From contig CAMAVB010000021.1 in the NCBI GenBank assembly GCA_945861465.1, forward strand, positions 1 to 51,150: a DNA stretch of 51,150 bases, given 5' to 3'. The position numbers and the translations under genes are program-made. This DNA comes from Candidatus Kuenenia stuttgartensis (GTDB lineage Bacteria > Planctomycetota > Planctomycetia > Planctomycetales > Planctomycetaceae). The notes below the pieces were generated by a model. It worked only from the letters and a program-made list of their open reading frames with translations. It was not told the origin of the DNA and searched no databases. Shown here in pieces: positions 6,641 to 16,062 of this stretch (the first letter of the stretch is position 1; each line of letters opens with the position of its first letter).

Positions 6641-9406
6641 ATGAGTGGGTCGTGTCTTCCGACGGTGTTCATGTGCCTGGCAATGATGCTCACAATGGCG
6701 AGAACGGGATCAGGCGCGGAGCCACCTGAGAAGATTGCCACGATTGAAGGAGTCTCCGAGTTTCGACTCTCAAACGGCGCACGAGTCCTGTTGTTTCCGG
6801 AAGCGTCCCGGGCCACGATCACGGTCAACATGACCGTGCTGGTTGGTTCTCGGCACGAAGGTTACGGTGAGGCCGGCATGGCGCATTTGCTGGAACATCT
6901 GGTCTTCAAGGGGACGCCGACGTTTCCTCAGGTTCCGAAGGCCCTCCGCGATCATGGAGCCAGTTTTAACGGCACGACGAATGAAGATCGCACAAACTAC
7001 TTTGAGACACTGCCCGCCACAGATGAGAACCTGGAGTTCGCGATCCACATGGAATGCGATCGCCTGGTCAACAGCTTCATCAGCCGTGACGACCTGCTGT
7101 CAGAATTCTCCGTTGTGCGTAACGAATTTGAGCGAGGTGAAAACAGCCCGGAGAGCGTTCTCTATCAGCGCGTGATGGCTGCGGCGTTTGAATGGCACAA
7201 TTACGGCAAGACGACAATCGGCAATCGCTCAGACATTGAACGAGTCCCCATCGATAATCTTCAGGCGTTCTATCGCAAGTACTATCAACCCGACAACGTC
7301 GTGCTGATCGTGACAGGTCGGTTTGAAGAAGAGCGGGCTCTGGAATACGTCACGAAGTACCTCGGATCAATCCCGCGTCCGGAACGCAGGCTGGACCCGA
7401 CGTATACAGAAGAACCGGCTCAGGATGGTGAGCGGCTCGTGATTCTGCGACGCGTGGGAAGTCTTGGATCCGTTTCGGTGGCATATCACATGCCGGCGGC
7501 GTCACACACGGACTGGCCGGCGTTATCGGTTCTCGGCAGCGTTCTGTCGGAAACGAAAATCGGCAGACTGGATCAGGCCCTCACAGAAACCAAACTGGCA
7601 ACAAGCGCTTCCGGCCGATCGGACAACGTTCACGATCCGGGGTTGTTCTTCTTCTCGGCATCGCCCGCCGAAGGCAAGCTCGAAGAAGTCCGCGACGTGC
7701 TGCTGAAGACGATCGAAACCATGGGAGAAACACCCTTCACCGCCGCCGAAATCGACCGGGCTAGATTGCGATCTCAACGAAGCTCTGAGCAACTCATGAC
7801 GAGCGCTGCGGCGATGGCCTCAGCACTGAGCAGTGCATCCGCGCTGGGTGACTGGCGGCTGTTGTTTCTGCAGCGAGATCGGGTTCAGGAAGTGACGGTC
7901 GACGACGTCAATCGAGTGGCGAAGATGTACTTTGTGCCTCACAACAGAACGCTCGGCATGTTCTACCCGGCTGATGCGCCGCAGCGCTTGTCGGTTCCCG
8001 CCGTAGAGTCCATCGCAGACGTGGTGAAGGACTACAAGGGAAGCAAGACGGTCGTGGCGGGAGAAGTCTTCGATCCGACTCCGGAGAATCTGGATTCCCG
8101 AACGTCCATCATCGAACAGGACGGCGTCCGGATCGCACTGCTGCCGAAAAAGAATCGCGGCGAGACCGTGGTCATGTCACTGACACTGAGATACGGCAAT
8201 GAAGACTCATTGAAGGACAACACAATCGCAGCCGGGATGCTGCCTTCAATGCTCATGAACGGTACGAAGCGGCTCAACCGCCAGGCGCTGCAGCAGGAGA
8301 TGGACAAACTCAACGTCCAGATCTCCGGAGGTGCTGGAGGCGGCGGACGACGTGGCGGACGAGGCGGCGGTGGTGGCGGAACGTTCGGACGTTTGTCGTT
8401 CTCGATCGAAGCCCGACGCAGTTCGCTGGAGCAAGGCATTCGCCTGCTTGGGGAAATCCTGCGCGATCCGGCTTTCCCTGCAGACGATTTTGCACAAATG
8501 AAACTCGCCACAGTCTCGCGCATTTCGACCATGCAGACTGATCCAGCGGCGTTGTCCAGCGAGTTGCTCTCGCGCGCCCTTTCGCCGTATCCCAAAGGTG
8601 ACGTGCGTTACGTGGCGACGATGAAAGAAACTGCAGAAGACACAGAAAAAGTCACACTCGAACAAGTCATGGCGATCTACAAAAACCAACTGTCCGCTGC
8701 GACCGGTGAGATCTCTGTCGTAGGCGACTTTGAACCGGAGCCCGCGATGTCTGCCATCCGCGAAATGTTGTCAAACTGGAAATCGAACGTCGAATACAAG
8801 CCGGTCCTCAGGGAAGCCATGCCTGACCTGCAAGGCGCGAAGGAAGAAATTCTGACCCCGGACAAAGCGAATGCAGTGTTTGTCGTCGGTCTTTCATTCC
8901 CGATGAGCGACACCGACCCGGACGCAATCGCATTGCAACTCGGGAATTTCATTCTTGGCGGCGGAACACTGTCGTCACGACTCGGTGACCGTATTCGTCA
9001 ACAGGAAGGTCTGTCATACGGAGTCACGTCTCAGGTCGGAATTCCGAGTGAAGGCAACGACGCACGATTCTCCATCAATGCCATCACCAACCCGGACAAC
9101 ATGGATGCGGTTGAAAAGGCCGCGTTCGAAGAACTCAATCGGTTCCTCGCGGACGGTCCGACCGAAAAGGAACTCAGCGATGCCAAGACCGCATGGCTCG
9201 AATCCCGCAAGCTCTCCCGCACGACCGACGGAGCCGTTGCCGGTCAACTCCTCTCGAACCTTCATCTCGACCGCACGTTCGCCTACGCCGCAGACGAAGA
9301 ACGACGAACCGCCGAGCTGACGACCGAACAGGTGAAGGCCGCTTTCCAGAAGCACATCCATGTTGATCAGCTGATCGTGATCCGAGCGGGGGATTTGAAG
9401 AAGTAG
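6641..9406 (+). CDS. Secreted M16 (insulinase-like) zinc metallopeptidase
   Basis: A 921-residue protein with an N-terminal signal peptide. The ATG at 6641 is preferred over the one at 6629 because GGAG lies six bases before it. The first M16 domain has the inverted zinc motif HLLEH (residues 82-86; ligands H82 and H86, catalytic E85) and a distal NE pair (E162 as third ligand). A second, non-catalytic M16 repeat occupies the C-terminal half, as is usual for two-domain pitrilysin/PqqL-type peptidases. A glycine/arginine-rich stretch of about 23 residues (562-584) is inserted early in the second half and looks like a flexible loop. The protein probably cleaves peptides in the periplasm. It is followed by two hairpins and then the sulfatase. 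Confidence 0.93.
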   Translation: MSGSCLPTVFMCLAMMLTMARTGSGAEPPEKIATIEGVSEFRLSNGARVLLFPEASRATITVNMTVLVGSRHEGYGEAGMAHLLEHLVFKGTPTFPQVPKALRDHGASFNGTTNEDRTNYFETLPATDENLEFAIHMECDRLVNSFISRDDLLSEFSVVRNEFERGENSPESVLYQRVMAAAFEWHNYGKTTIGNRSDIERVPIDNLQAFYRKYYQPDNVVLIVTGRFEEERALEYVTKYLGSIPRPERRLDPTYTEEPAQDGERLVILRRVGSLGSVSVAYHMPAASHTDWPALSVLGSVLSETKIGRLDQALTETKLATSASGRSDNVHDPGLFFFSASPAEGKLEEVRDVLLKTIETMGETPFTAAEIDRARLRSQRSSEQLMTSAAAMASALSSASALGDWRLLFLQRDRVQEVTVDDVNRVAKMYFVPHNRTLGMFYPADAPQRLSVPAVESIADVVKDYKGSKTVVAGEVFDPTPENLDSRTSIIEQDGVRIALLPKKNRGETVVMSLTLRYGNEDSLKDNTIAAGMLPSMLMNGTKRLNRQALQQEMDKLNVQISGGAGGGGRRGGRGGGGGGTFGRLSFSIEARRSSLEQGIRLLGEILRDPAFPADDFAQMKLATVSRISTMQTDPAALSSELLSRALSPYPKGDVRYVATMKETAEDTEKVTLEQVMAIYKNQLSAATGEISVVGDFEPEPAMSAIREMLSNWKSNVEYKPVLREAMPDLQGAKEEILTPDKANAVFVVGLSFPMSDTDPDAIALQLGNFILGGGTLSSRLGDRIRQQEGLSYGVTSQVGIPSEGNDARFSINAITNPDNMDAVEKAAFEELNRFLADGPTEKELSDAKTAWLESRKLSRTTDGAVAGQLLSNLHLDRTFAYAADEERRTAELTTEQVKAAFQKHIHVDQLIVIRAGDLKK

Positions 9407-9432
9407 ACACCACACGGTCAGGATCGAGAGAA

Positions 9433-9504
9433 TTGGCGAGCGGCATGCGTCAGCTTGCCGGTACAAAAACGAAGTACCGGAGGGCTCACGCCACTCCGCT
9501 CGCC
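9433..9504. repeat. Palindromic element after the M16 gene
   Basis: An outer stem GGCGAGCGG / CCGCTCGCC encloses an inner CCGGTAC / GTACCGG hairpin. The right arm GGCTCACGCC...CCGCTCG is also present at the 3' end of the Uma2 gene (16054-16072), so this is a dispersed repeat. It could also help end transcription of the peptidase gene. Confidence 0.5.
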
Positions 9505-9567
9505 GGATTCGTCAAAACATCTCACTCAGACTCGCGCGCAGCATAAGCCATCGCGCATTAGTTTTTT

Positions 9568-9640
9568 CGTTTAACGGCGAGCCGCAGGTGTAGGCGAATC
9601 CAGCTTGTTTCCGCCTACGCCTGCGGCTCGCCGTTAAACG
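9568..9640. repeat. Very stable hairpin before the sulfatase gene
   Basis: Two 29-base arms (9568-9596 and 9612-9640) are complementary throughout except for one G-T wobble, separated by a 15-base loop. The core of each arm is GGCGAGCCGCAGG or its complement. It is located in the peptidase-sulfatase gap and is probably a REP-like unit. It would also block read-through in either direction. Confidence 0.65.
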
Positions 9641-9732
9641 ATTTGTGCCAACATGATTCTGACCAGGTGCATCGCATAAAGTCCGAATGTACTCGGCATC
9701 AACCTTCAATTCTCACGGAAGCCCCGATCGCC

Positions 9733-11556
9733 ATGCGCTATTCCAATCGCATCCTCTCCGCGATCATGATCGCGCTCTGGATGAATATCTCCGTCACCGC
9801 CGGTCCACCGAATGTGCTCATCATTCTGACAGACGATCAGGGATGGGGTGATCTCAGCCTGCACGGGAACACGAATCTCGCAACGCCGCACATCGACCAG
9901 CTCGCAAGGTCCGGAGCGCGTTTTGGACACTTTTACGTTTGCCCCGTGTGTTCGCCAACGCGAGCTGAAATGCTCACGGGGCGCTGGCATCCGCGCGGCG
10001 GCGTGCGGGATGTCACGAGCGGCGGCGAACGACTGGATCTGGACGAAACAACCATCGCCGACGTATTCCGCAGCGCGGGCTATCGAACGGCTCTGTTTGG
10101 CAAATGGCATAATGGAACTCAAGGACCCTACCATCCGCTGGCGCGTGGCTTCGACGAATTTTACGGATTCACGTCCGGCCACTGGGGACATTACTTCAGT
10201 CCGCTCGTTGAACAGCAGGACGAACTGACGCGCGGAGATGGCTATCTGCCGGATGATCTCACGAACCATGCAATCGACTTCATGCGTCGCGACGACTCAC
10301 AACCTTTCTTCACGATTCTGACGCTGAATACGCCGCATTCACCAATGCAAGTGCCGGACACCTGGTGGGACCGCGCCAGGGATCGCCGAATTGACAAGCA
10401 GGGGACGAATCCTGATAAGGAAGATCAGCAGTTCACCCGCGCCGCATTGGCAATGTGCGAAAACATCGACTGGAACGTCGGTCGGCTGATGACGACGCTG
10501 GATCAGGACAAGATCGCTGAGGAAACAATCGTCGTCTATTTCAGCGACAACGGGCCGAACAGCAATCGCTGGAATGGCGGCATGCGCGGCCAGAAAGGCA
10601 GCGTCGATGAAGGCGGTGTCCGGTCACCGCTCTTTATCCGCTGGCCGGGACAAATTGCGGCAGAAACGACGGTAAAGCCGATTGCAGGTGCTATCGACTT
10701 GCTGCCGACGTTGAGCGAACTCGCCGGAATCAAGGGCGTGCCTGCGAAGCCGCTTGACGGTGTCAGCGTCGCTGCACTGCTGAAGAATCCGGATGCAGAC
10801 TGGTCGGATCGCCTGCTGTTTGCTCACTGGAACGGCAAAGTGAGCGTTCGCAATCAGAAGTATCGGCTTGACGAATCCGGGCGACTGTACGACATCGAAA
10901 ACGACCCTGGCCAGTCGCGTGACGTGCAGACCGACCATCCGGAAATCCATACACAGCTCGTCGCCGCCGTGACTGAATATCGCGAACATGTGCTGAGCGA
11001 CCTCGTGAGGAAATCTCCGGCGATTCCTGGGTGGCCCAAAGATCCGCGGCCTGCCGTGATTGCCGATTCCAAAGGCAACCGCACGACGCTGCTGCCTGCA
11101 CGCGACGCGATTCTGAGTGCCGACCTTCAACGCTCAAGCCGCCACCCGAACTGTTCGTACATCACAAACTGGACAACGACGGACGACAGCATCTGGTGGA
11201 ACATCGACGTCCCGGAATCCGGCGACTTTGATGTTGAGATGCTCTACACGTGCGACGCGAACCAAATCGGTTCGGTGATCGAGCTCACTCTGGCATCCGA
11301 CGCCATCGCTGTTTTTCCGGTCCTCACAGCGACAATTGATCGCCCTCATGAATCGCCGCTCATCGGTGCCGCAGAAGATCGCGTGCCGCGCACGGAATCA
11401 CTCGTGAAAGATTTTGGCCGGATGAAACTGGGAACGATCTCACTGAGTCCCGGCATTATTTCGTTGTCAATCAAAGCCAAAACTGTTGCCGCTGAAAACG
11501 TCATGGACCTGCGAATGCTGATCCTCAAACGGCGGACGCCCGATGGAGACGAATGA
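9733..11556 (+). CDS. Secreted sulfatase (formylglycine-dependent)
   Basis: A 607-residue arylsulfatase-type enzyme hydrolysing sulfate esters, probably of polysaccharides. The start at 9733 gives a clean signal peptide ending near VTAGPPN. The metal-binding TDD (34-35) and the sulfatase signature CSPTR (C73 to be converted to formylglycine) are present, followed by TGR. Later segments FGKWHNG and YFSDNGP are also characteristic. The C-terminal portion (about 470-607) is an additional domain after the catalytic core and may be carbohydrate-binding or structural. No maturase (FGE or anSME) gene is in the window. Family is certain; substrate is unknown. Confidence 0.95.
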   Translation: MRYSNRILSAIMIALWMNISVTAGPPNVLIILTDDQGWGDLSLHGNTNLATPHIDQLARSGARFGHFYVCPVCSPTRAEMLTGRWHPRGGVRDVTSGGERLDLDETTIADVFRSAGYRTALFGKWHNGTQGPYHPLARGFDEFYGFTSGHWGHYFSPLVEQQDELTRGDGYLPDDLTNHAIDFMRRDDSQPFFTILTLNTPHSPMQVPDTWWDRARDRRIDKQGTNPDKEDQQFTRAALAMCENIDWNVGRLMTTLDQDKIAEETIVVYFSDNGPNSNRWNGGMRGQKGSVDEGGVRSPLFIRWPGQIAAETTVKPIAGAIDLLPTLSELAGIKGVPAKPLDGVSVAALLKNPDADWSDRLLFAHWNGKVSVRNQKYRLDESGRLYDIENDPGQSRDVQTDHPEIHTQLVAAVTEYREHVLSDLVRKSPAIPGWPKDPRPAVIADSKGNRTTLLPARDAILSADLQRSSRHPNCSYITNWTTTDDSIWWNIDVPESGDFDVEMLYTCDANQIGSVIELTLASDAIAVFPVLTATIDRPHESPLIGAAEDRVPRTESLVKDFGRMKLGTISLSPGIISLSIKAKTVAAENVMDLRMLILKRRTPDGDE

Positions 11557-11598
11557 CAAATAAAAAGCGATGATCTGAACTGATCGCTCGCTGAAAGT

Positions 11599-12474
11599 TC
11601 AGTGTTGCGGCCTCGTTTGTTGCTCAGAGGAACCATTCTCCTCTGCCGAGCTATCTGCACCCGCTTTTTCATCCGTTTCCGGAATTCGATTGAAAGCATC
11701 GAGAAGACTTTCAACTTCGTCAGACCTCGGATCAGACGGTGGAAGAGAACGAGAGAGCCGTTCCAGAATCTCACGGCTATGTGATCGATTTCCAGCATCG
11801 AATGATGCACTTGCAGCCTCGATTTCTTCGTCAACCTGCAACCGTCGAACGGTGCATTCACGCTGTAGCACTCGGTCCAGCCCTCTTCGAGCCTCCCGCT
11901 CAGGAATTCTTGACGCGGTCAAATGGGCTAACGCAGCATCATATTGAGACTGATCAAACTGAGATCTCAAGGGATATCCGTCTTGTGGCAACGCAATTTC
12001 GAGGGAAGCAATGTACCGAGGATCCTTTAGCAGGCGTTGAAGCTGGGTGAAGTCGTCGGGGAATAAACGGGTTTTGATCGGCCAGGCAACAACGGCCAAC
12101 ACAGCCAGAGGGAACACCAGAGGACATCGGTAAAGAAATGGCGTGCTAAACTTGTCTGCCGCAGAATGTCCCAGAAGTGATCGCCACTCTTCTTCTGGAA
12201 GTTCCCAATATTTGTCACCGTTGTAAAGGACGTGCTTGCCGTCCCAAGTCCACAGATCGACGTAGAACACATGAAACTGGTGATAGTGAAAACCCACCCT
12301 GACGTTGTCGCCAAGCTGTTGACTCACCGCCCTCTGCGAATCTCCTTCCAGTGCACCCGAATCTGAAATCTTCTCTCCTTGGCCCCAAACAACTCTTACA
12401 CGAGCAACGACAGGGGCTTCGTCGTGAATCTGGAAAAACAGAGAAAAGAAGACACACGCCAAAAGGGGTTGCAT
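11599..12474 (-). CDS. Membrane-anchored hypothetical protein with acidic tail
   Basis: A 291-residue protein of unknown function. The ATG at 12474 is chosen because a signal peptide or membrane segment (MQPLLACVFFSLFFQ) follows at once. A Trp/Tyr-rich extracytoplasmic stretch follows, then a single transmembrane segment (VFPLAVLAVVAWPI) at about residue 125, then a charged helical region rich in Arg and Glu. The C-terminus is Glu/Ser/Gln-rich and probably disordered. It converges with the sulfatase gene. No family recognised. Confidence 0.7.
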   Translation of the reverse strand: MQPLLACVFFSLFFQIHDEAPVVARVRVVWGQGEKISDSGALEGDSQRAVSQQLGDNVRVGFHYHQFHVFYVDLWTWDGKHVLYNGDKYWELPEEEWRSLLGHSAADKFSTPFLYRCPLVFPLAVLAVVAWPIKTRLFPDDFTQLQRLLKDPRYIASLEIALPQDGYPLRSQFDQSQYDAALAHLTASRIPEREARRGLDRVLQRECTVRRLQVDEEIEAASASFDAGNRSHSREILERLSRSLPPSDPRSDEVESLLDAFNRIPETDEKAGADSSAEENGSSEQQTRPQH

Positions 12475-12843
12475 CCGAAAATTCCCACTAAGCCAAATAC
12501 AGACACTGTTGCCCTTCACACTATGGCACAACACGTACGCGATCGATTTTAGTTTGGCTATGACACCGACACAATCCACCCGTAATCTGTTTTATCCAGA
12601 CATTTCCTGATAGTTCGATGGCTGCGAATGAATGATCCAGCAACGTGGTCGAAATCTTTCCCGCTAATCCCCGCGTCATTGGATGCGAAGTGCCAATTCC
12701 GTCTCAATGAACGGACAGGGTCCCCGGTTGAATTATGCTTCAATTGCCTCGTCAGGTCGAGTATTCTGCGATGCGACTGGAATCTGCACAGACGTTTACA
12801 ATAGCTTCCACCACCTATCCTGCTGAAGAGTCCTGGATCCCTC
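12475..12843. other. Intergenic region between divergent genes
   Basis: A 369-bp gap between the divergently transcribed membrane hypothetical and SNF2 helicase genes. It must hold both promoters, but no clear -35/-10 pair, repeat or RNA is evident. A minus-strand frame running from here into the helicase is judged a shadow. Confidence 0.4.
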
Positions 12844-15660
12844 ATGCAACTCGTAATTTCCATTACGCCATCGGGCCGGATTGTCTGTGAGCCGGAAACC
12901 CATGTACAGAACGACGCCTTGCCTGGGATCGCGATTGACGACACAGTCGCTGCAGAGTTGCTCGACACGTTCAGTGCATCCTCGGCGAGCGGGTTGTTGT
13001 GTTTGGCAGGCATTGACAGCAAGGTATCACTGCCTCTGGAATTTGTGTATTGGCGAACCTGGGCACAACGATTTCTGAAGGTTGTCTCGCAACTGGATGA
13101 TGAACGCTTCGCAGCATTGGAGAAAGCGGCGAAGTCAGGCAAATCGGCTTTGGCGTCCACCAGCAGCGGGGCGAACATTGCGCCACCCGACGAACTGGCG
13201 CTCGCCGTCCTCGTGGCAGACGCTCCGCCGATGCGGGGATTGGAATTCCTGACGAATGAGTTGCTCAGGAATCTCTGGACCGAGCTGCTCGCGGGATTTC
13301 TGCAACGTGCTCATGACGCCGAAGGCGGATGTCGCGGGTTGCTGCTGAAACTGAATCCGGATGCGAATCTGCTGGGTCGGGTCACCTTTCACCTTGCGGA
13401 AAACAAGCGAGATCCTGACCGGCCGTTTGCGTTTCTCGCGACCTACGCGCATCGATTGTCGGCGAAGTCTCAGGTGCAGCATCTGCCGCTCGGTGAAGCG
13501 TTGCGACAATATGCTGCGGAACGAGATCAGGCTAAACTCACGGAGTTGCTGGTTCCAGTGCGTGCGGCGGCGAGTCACAGCCAGGTTGTGGGCCAGATGC
13601 TGACATCGCGGGCCATCTTTCAGCCGCAGGCATGGTCGGTGTCGCAGGCGTATCGATTTCTCAACGATGTCGCAGTCATGGAAGAAGCCGGCTTGAGCGT
13701 CCGTGTTCCGGACTGGTGGAAGTCACGCCGAGTCACGCGGCCGCAAGTGCAGGTGCGCATCGGTGATCAGCGTGCCAGCGCCGTCGGACTGGATAGTCTG
13801 CTGGATTTTTCAGCGAACCTCGCAGTCGATGGCACGCCGCTCACGGACGCAGAACGCAAACAGTTGCTGGCGGCGACCGATGGACTGACGTTGCTCCGCG
13901 GCAAATGGGTCGAAGTCGATCAGCAGAAACTGAAGCAGGCACTGGCACAATGGAAAGAGTTGCAGCAGGAACACGCGGACGGCATTTCGTTCCTGGAAGG
14001 CATGCGGCTGCTCGCAGGAACGCAGCTGCAATCGTCAGAATCCGTGGATGACGATACACGGCAATGGTCGTCGGTGACGTCCGGTGCGTGGCTCGCGGAA
14101 ATCCTGCAGCAGATCCGTGACCCGCACGGCATCGTGGGCTGCAATCCGGGCAGCGGATTGAATGCGACGTTGCGACCGTATCAGGCGGACGGCGTCCGCT
14201 GGCTGTGGTTTATGACTCAATTGGGACTCGGGGTGTGTCTTGCCGACGACATGGGGCTGGGAAAAACGATTCAGGTGATCGATCTGATTCTGCAGCTCAA
14301 GGAATCCCAAAAGGCTCAGCCTGCGACAAAGAATCGCCGAGCGAATTCCGGAGACGGAACCGCTCCGTTTTTGCTGATCGTTCCCGCATCGCTGATTGGA
14401 AACTGGAAACAGGAACTGGACAGATTCGCGCCGCAGCTGAAAGTGTTTCTGGCGCATCGATCGGAATGTGACGTGGAGACTCTGGACAGAATTGCGAAAA
14501 AGCCGGTGACGGAATTGTCCGGCTTCGATGTCGTGGTCACGACTTATACATTGATCCGTCGTGCGACATGGCCTGCGGACGTGCATTGGCGCATGGTCGT
14601 GCTGGACGAAGCGCAGGCCATCAAGAACGCCGGTTCGGCGCAGTCAAAATCGGTGCGTAAATTGAAATCATCCGGACGCATCGCACTGACCGGCACGCCG
14701 GTGGAAAATCAACTGGGTGATCTGTGGTCGCTGTTTGATTTCTGCGTGCCGGGGCTGCTGGGATCGGTGAAGCAGTTTCGCGATTTCGTAAAGCAGATGA
14801 CGAAGCAGCAGAACTCCGGAGCTGTTTCGGCTCTGCGAAAACTGGTGCGCCCCTATATTCTGCGGCGGATGAAAACCGATCCAGATATCGTACCTGATCT
14901 TCCGGACAAGACGGAAATAAAAGTCGAATGCGGACTGTCGAAGAAGCAGGCCGTGCTGTACGAACAACTCGTCGCCGACGTCGCCCGGCAGCTGAAAGAG
15001 GCCGACGGCATCCAGCGTCGCGGCCTGGTGCTGTCGATGCTCATGCGGTTGAAGCAATTGTGCAATCATCCCGATCAGTTCCTGGACCAGAAAGTATTCG
15101 ATCCTGCTGAAAGCGGAAAATTTCAGAGTCTTCGCAGCGTCTGTGAACCGATCTGTGACCGTCAGGAAAAGGTGCTGGTGTTCACTCAGTTCCAATCAAT
15201 GTGCGAACCGCTGTCTGCGTTCCTGGCGGCGGAGTTTCGCAAGCCCGGTCTGGTGCTGCACGGCGGTGTGGCAGTGGCAAAGAGACAAGGTCTGGTGAAG
15301 CAGTTTCAGGAACGCGACGACGTTCCGTTCTTTGTGATTTCTGTCAAAGCCGGTGGTACGGGACTGAACCTCACTGCCGCCTCCCATGTGATTCACTTCG
15401 ACCGCTGGTGGAATCCCGCAGTGGAGAATCAGGCAACCGACCGAGCCTATCGTATCGGTCAGAAACGTAACGTGTTGGTTCACAAGTTTGTCTGCAAGGG
15501 AACTTTGGAAGAACGCATCGATCTGATGATCCGCGACAAACAGGAACTCGCTGACAACGTACTCGATGCAGGCAGCGAAACGCTGCTGACAGAGATGACT
15601 GATTCGGAATTGCTGAAATTCGTGGCCCTCGACGTAAACCGCGCAACGCTGGATGAATAA
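12844..15660 (+). CDS. SNF2-family DEAD/DEAH-like helicase
   Basis: A 938-residue ATP-dependent DNA translocase of the bacterial HepA/SNF2 type. The N-terminal 430 residues are a helical bacterial SNF2-associated region with no enzymatic motif visible. The first RecA-like domain has motif I DMGLGKT (469-475), motif Ia IVPASLIGNW, the DEAQ box (588-591) and motif III LTGTPVEN. The second has GGTGLNLT and the SNF2 signature DRAYRIGQ near residue 880. No DISARM- or BREX-type defence genes are adjacent, and the gene stands alone, so chromosomal repair or transcription recycling is as likely as defence. Confidence 0.93.
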   Translation: MQLVISITPSGRIVCEPETHVQNDALPGIAIDDTVAAELLDTFSASSASGLLCLAGIDSKVSLPLEFVYWRTWAQRFLKVVSQLDDERFAALEKAAKSGKSALASTSSGANIAPPDELALAVLVADAPPMRGLEFLTNELLRNLWTELLAGFLQRAHDAEGGCRGLLLKLNPDANLLGRVTFHLAENKRDPDRPFAFLATYAHRLSAKSQVQHLPLGEALRQYAAERDQAKLTELLVPVRAAASHSQVVGQMLTSRAIFQPQAWSVSQAYRFLNDVAVMEEAGLSVRVPDWWKSRRVTRPQVQVRIGDQRASAVGLDSLLDFSANLAVDGTPLTDAERKQLLAATDGLTLLRGKWVEVDQQKLKQALAQWKELQQEHADGISFLEGMRLLAGTQLQSSESVDDDTRQWSSVTSGAWLAEILQQIRDPHGIVGCNPGSGLNATLRPYQADGVRWLWFMTQLGLGVCLADDMGLGKTIQVIDLILQLKESQKAQPATKNRRANSGDGTAPFLLIVPASLIGNWKQELDRFAPQLKVFLAHRSECDVETLDRIAKKPVTELSGFDVVVTTYTLIRRATWPADVHWRMVVLDEAQAIKNAGSAQSKSVRKLKSSGRIALTGTPVENQLGDLWSLFDFCVPGLLGSVKQFRDFVKQMTKQQNSGAVSALRKLVRPYILRRMKTDPDIVPDLPDKTEIKVECGLSKKQAVLYEQLVADVARQLKEADGIQRRGLVLSMLMRLKQLCNHPDQFLDQKVFDPAESGKFQSLRSVCEPICDRQEKVLVFTQFQSMCEPLSAFLAAEFRKPGLVLHGGVAVAKRQGLVKQFQERDDVPFFVISVKAGGTGLNLTAASHVIHFDRWWNPAVENQATDRAYRIGQKRNVLVHKFVCKGTLEERIDLMIRDKQELADNVLDAGSETLLTEMTDSELLKFVALDVNRATLDE

Positions 15661-15668
15661 TCACCTTG

Positions 15669-15845
15669 GCGCGGGCTTCGCCTGCAACCCAGTCGAATCG
15701 CAGTCGCGGTGTCCTGTCACAAAAGATGAATGCATTCAGTGTGCGTCGAATGGCCGGCCCGTTGGGCCTGAAGAGATTTGTGCTGTTCCTGGACCTGGCC
15801 CGCTGGGCCAGGCTATTGGAACGGATGGCCCGTTGGGCCGGAAAC
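15669..15845 (+). repeat. Repeat family H, copy 1
   Basis: A dispersed repeat of about 177 bp beginning GCGCGGGCTTCGCC and containing three GGCCC-GGGCC palindromes and the string GTCACAAAAGATGAATGC. A longer copy in opposite orientation lies at about 21010-21264. It is non-coding and immediately follows the helicase stop codon. Confidence 0.65.
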
Positions 15846-15919
15846 GCAGTTGCGCGATCGCATGAATTCTTCTCAGAAATACAATACTCTTAACGTTTGC
15901 TGAGCAGAAGAGCTCACGG

Positions 15920-16062
15920 GCTCACGCCCAATGGCACTCACTTTGCCTCAACAGTAGCAGGCACACTCCGTGTGCCGTCCGCTCTTTCGTCCGTTTCTCA
16001 AGGGCTACGGCACTTGGAAAGTGCCTGCCACTTTCTAAAGTGAGTGCCATTTGGCTCACGCC
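15920..16062. mobile_element. Repeat family I: 125-bp MITE-like element with 9-bp target duplication
   Basis: The element (15929-16053) has terminal inverted repeats of about 16 bp (CAATGGCACTCACTTT against CAAATGGCACTCACTTT read from the other end). It is flanked by a perfect 9-bp direct repeat, GCTCACGCC, at 15920-15928 and 16054-16062. Inside are two more hairpins built on GGCAC...GTGCC. It has no coding capacity. The right target copy overlaps the last codons and stop of the Uma2 gene. Confidence 0.7.

Noticed and set aside
8032-8595. Minus-strand frame opposite the M16 Gly-rich tract
   Set aside because: Pro-rich composition is simply the complement of the GGC/GGA tract.
12558-13178. 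Long minus-strand frame overlapping the helicase start
   Set aside because: It overlaps the well-supported SNF2 N-terminus, has no family features and no good start; treated as a shadow.
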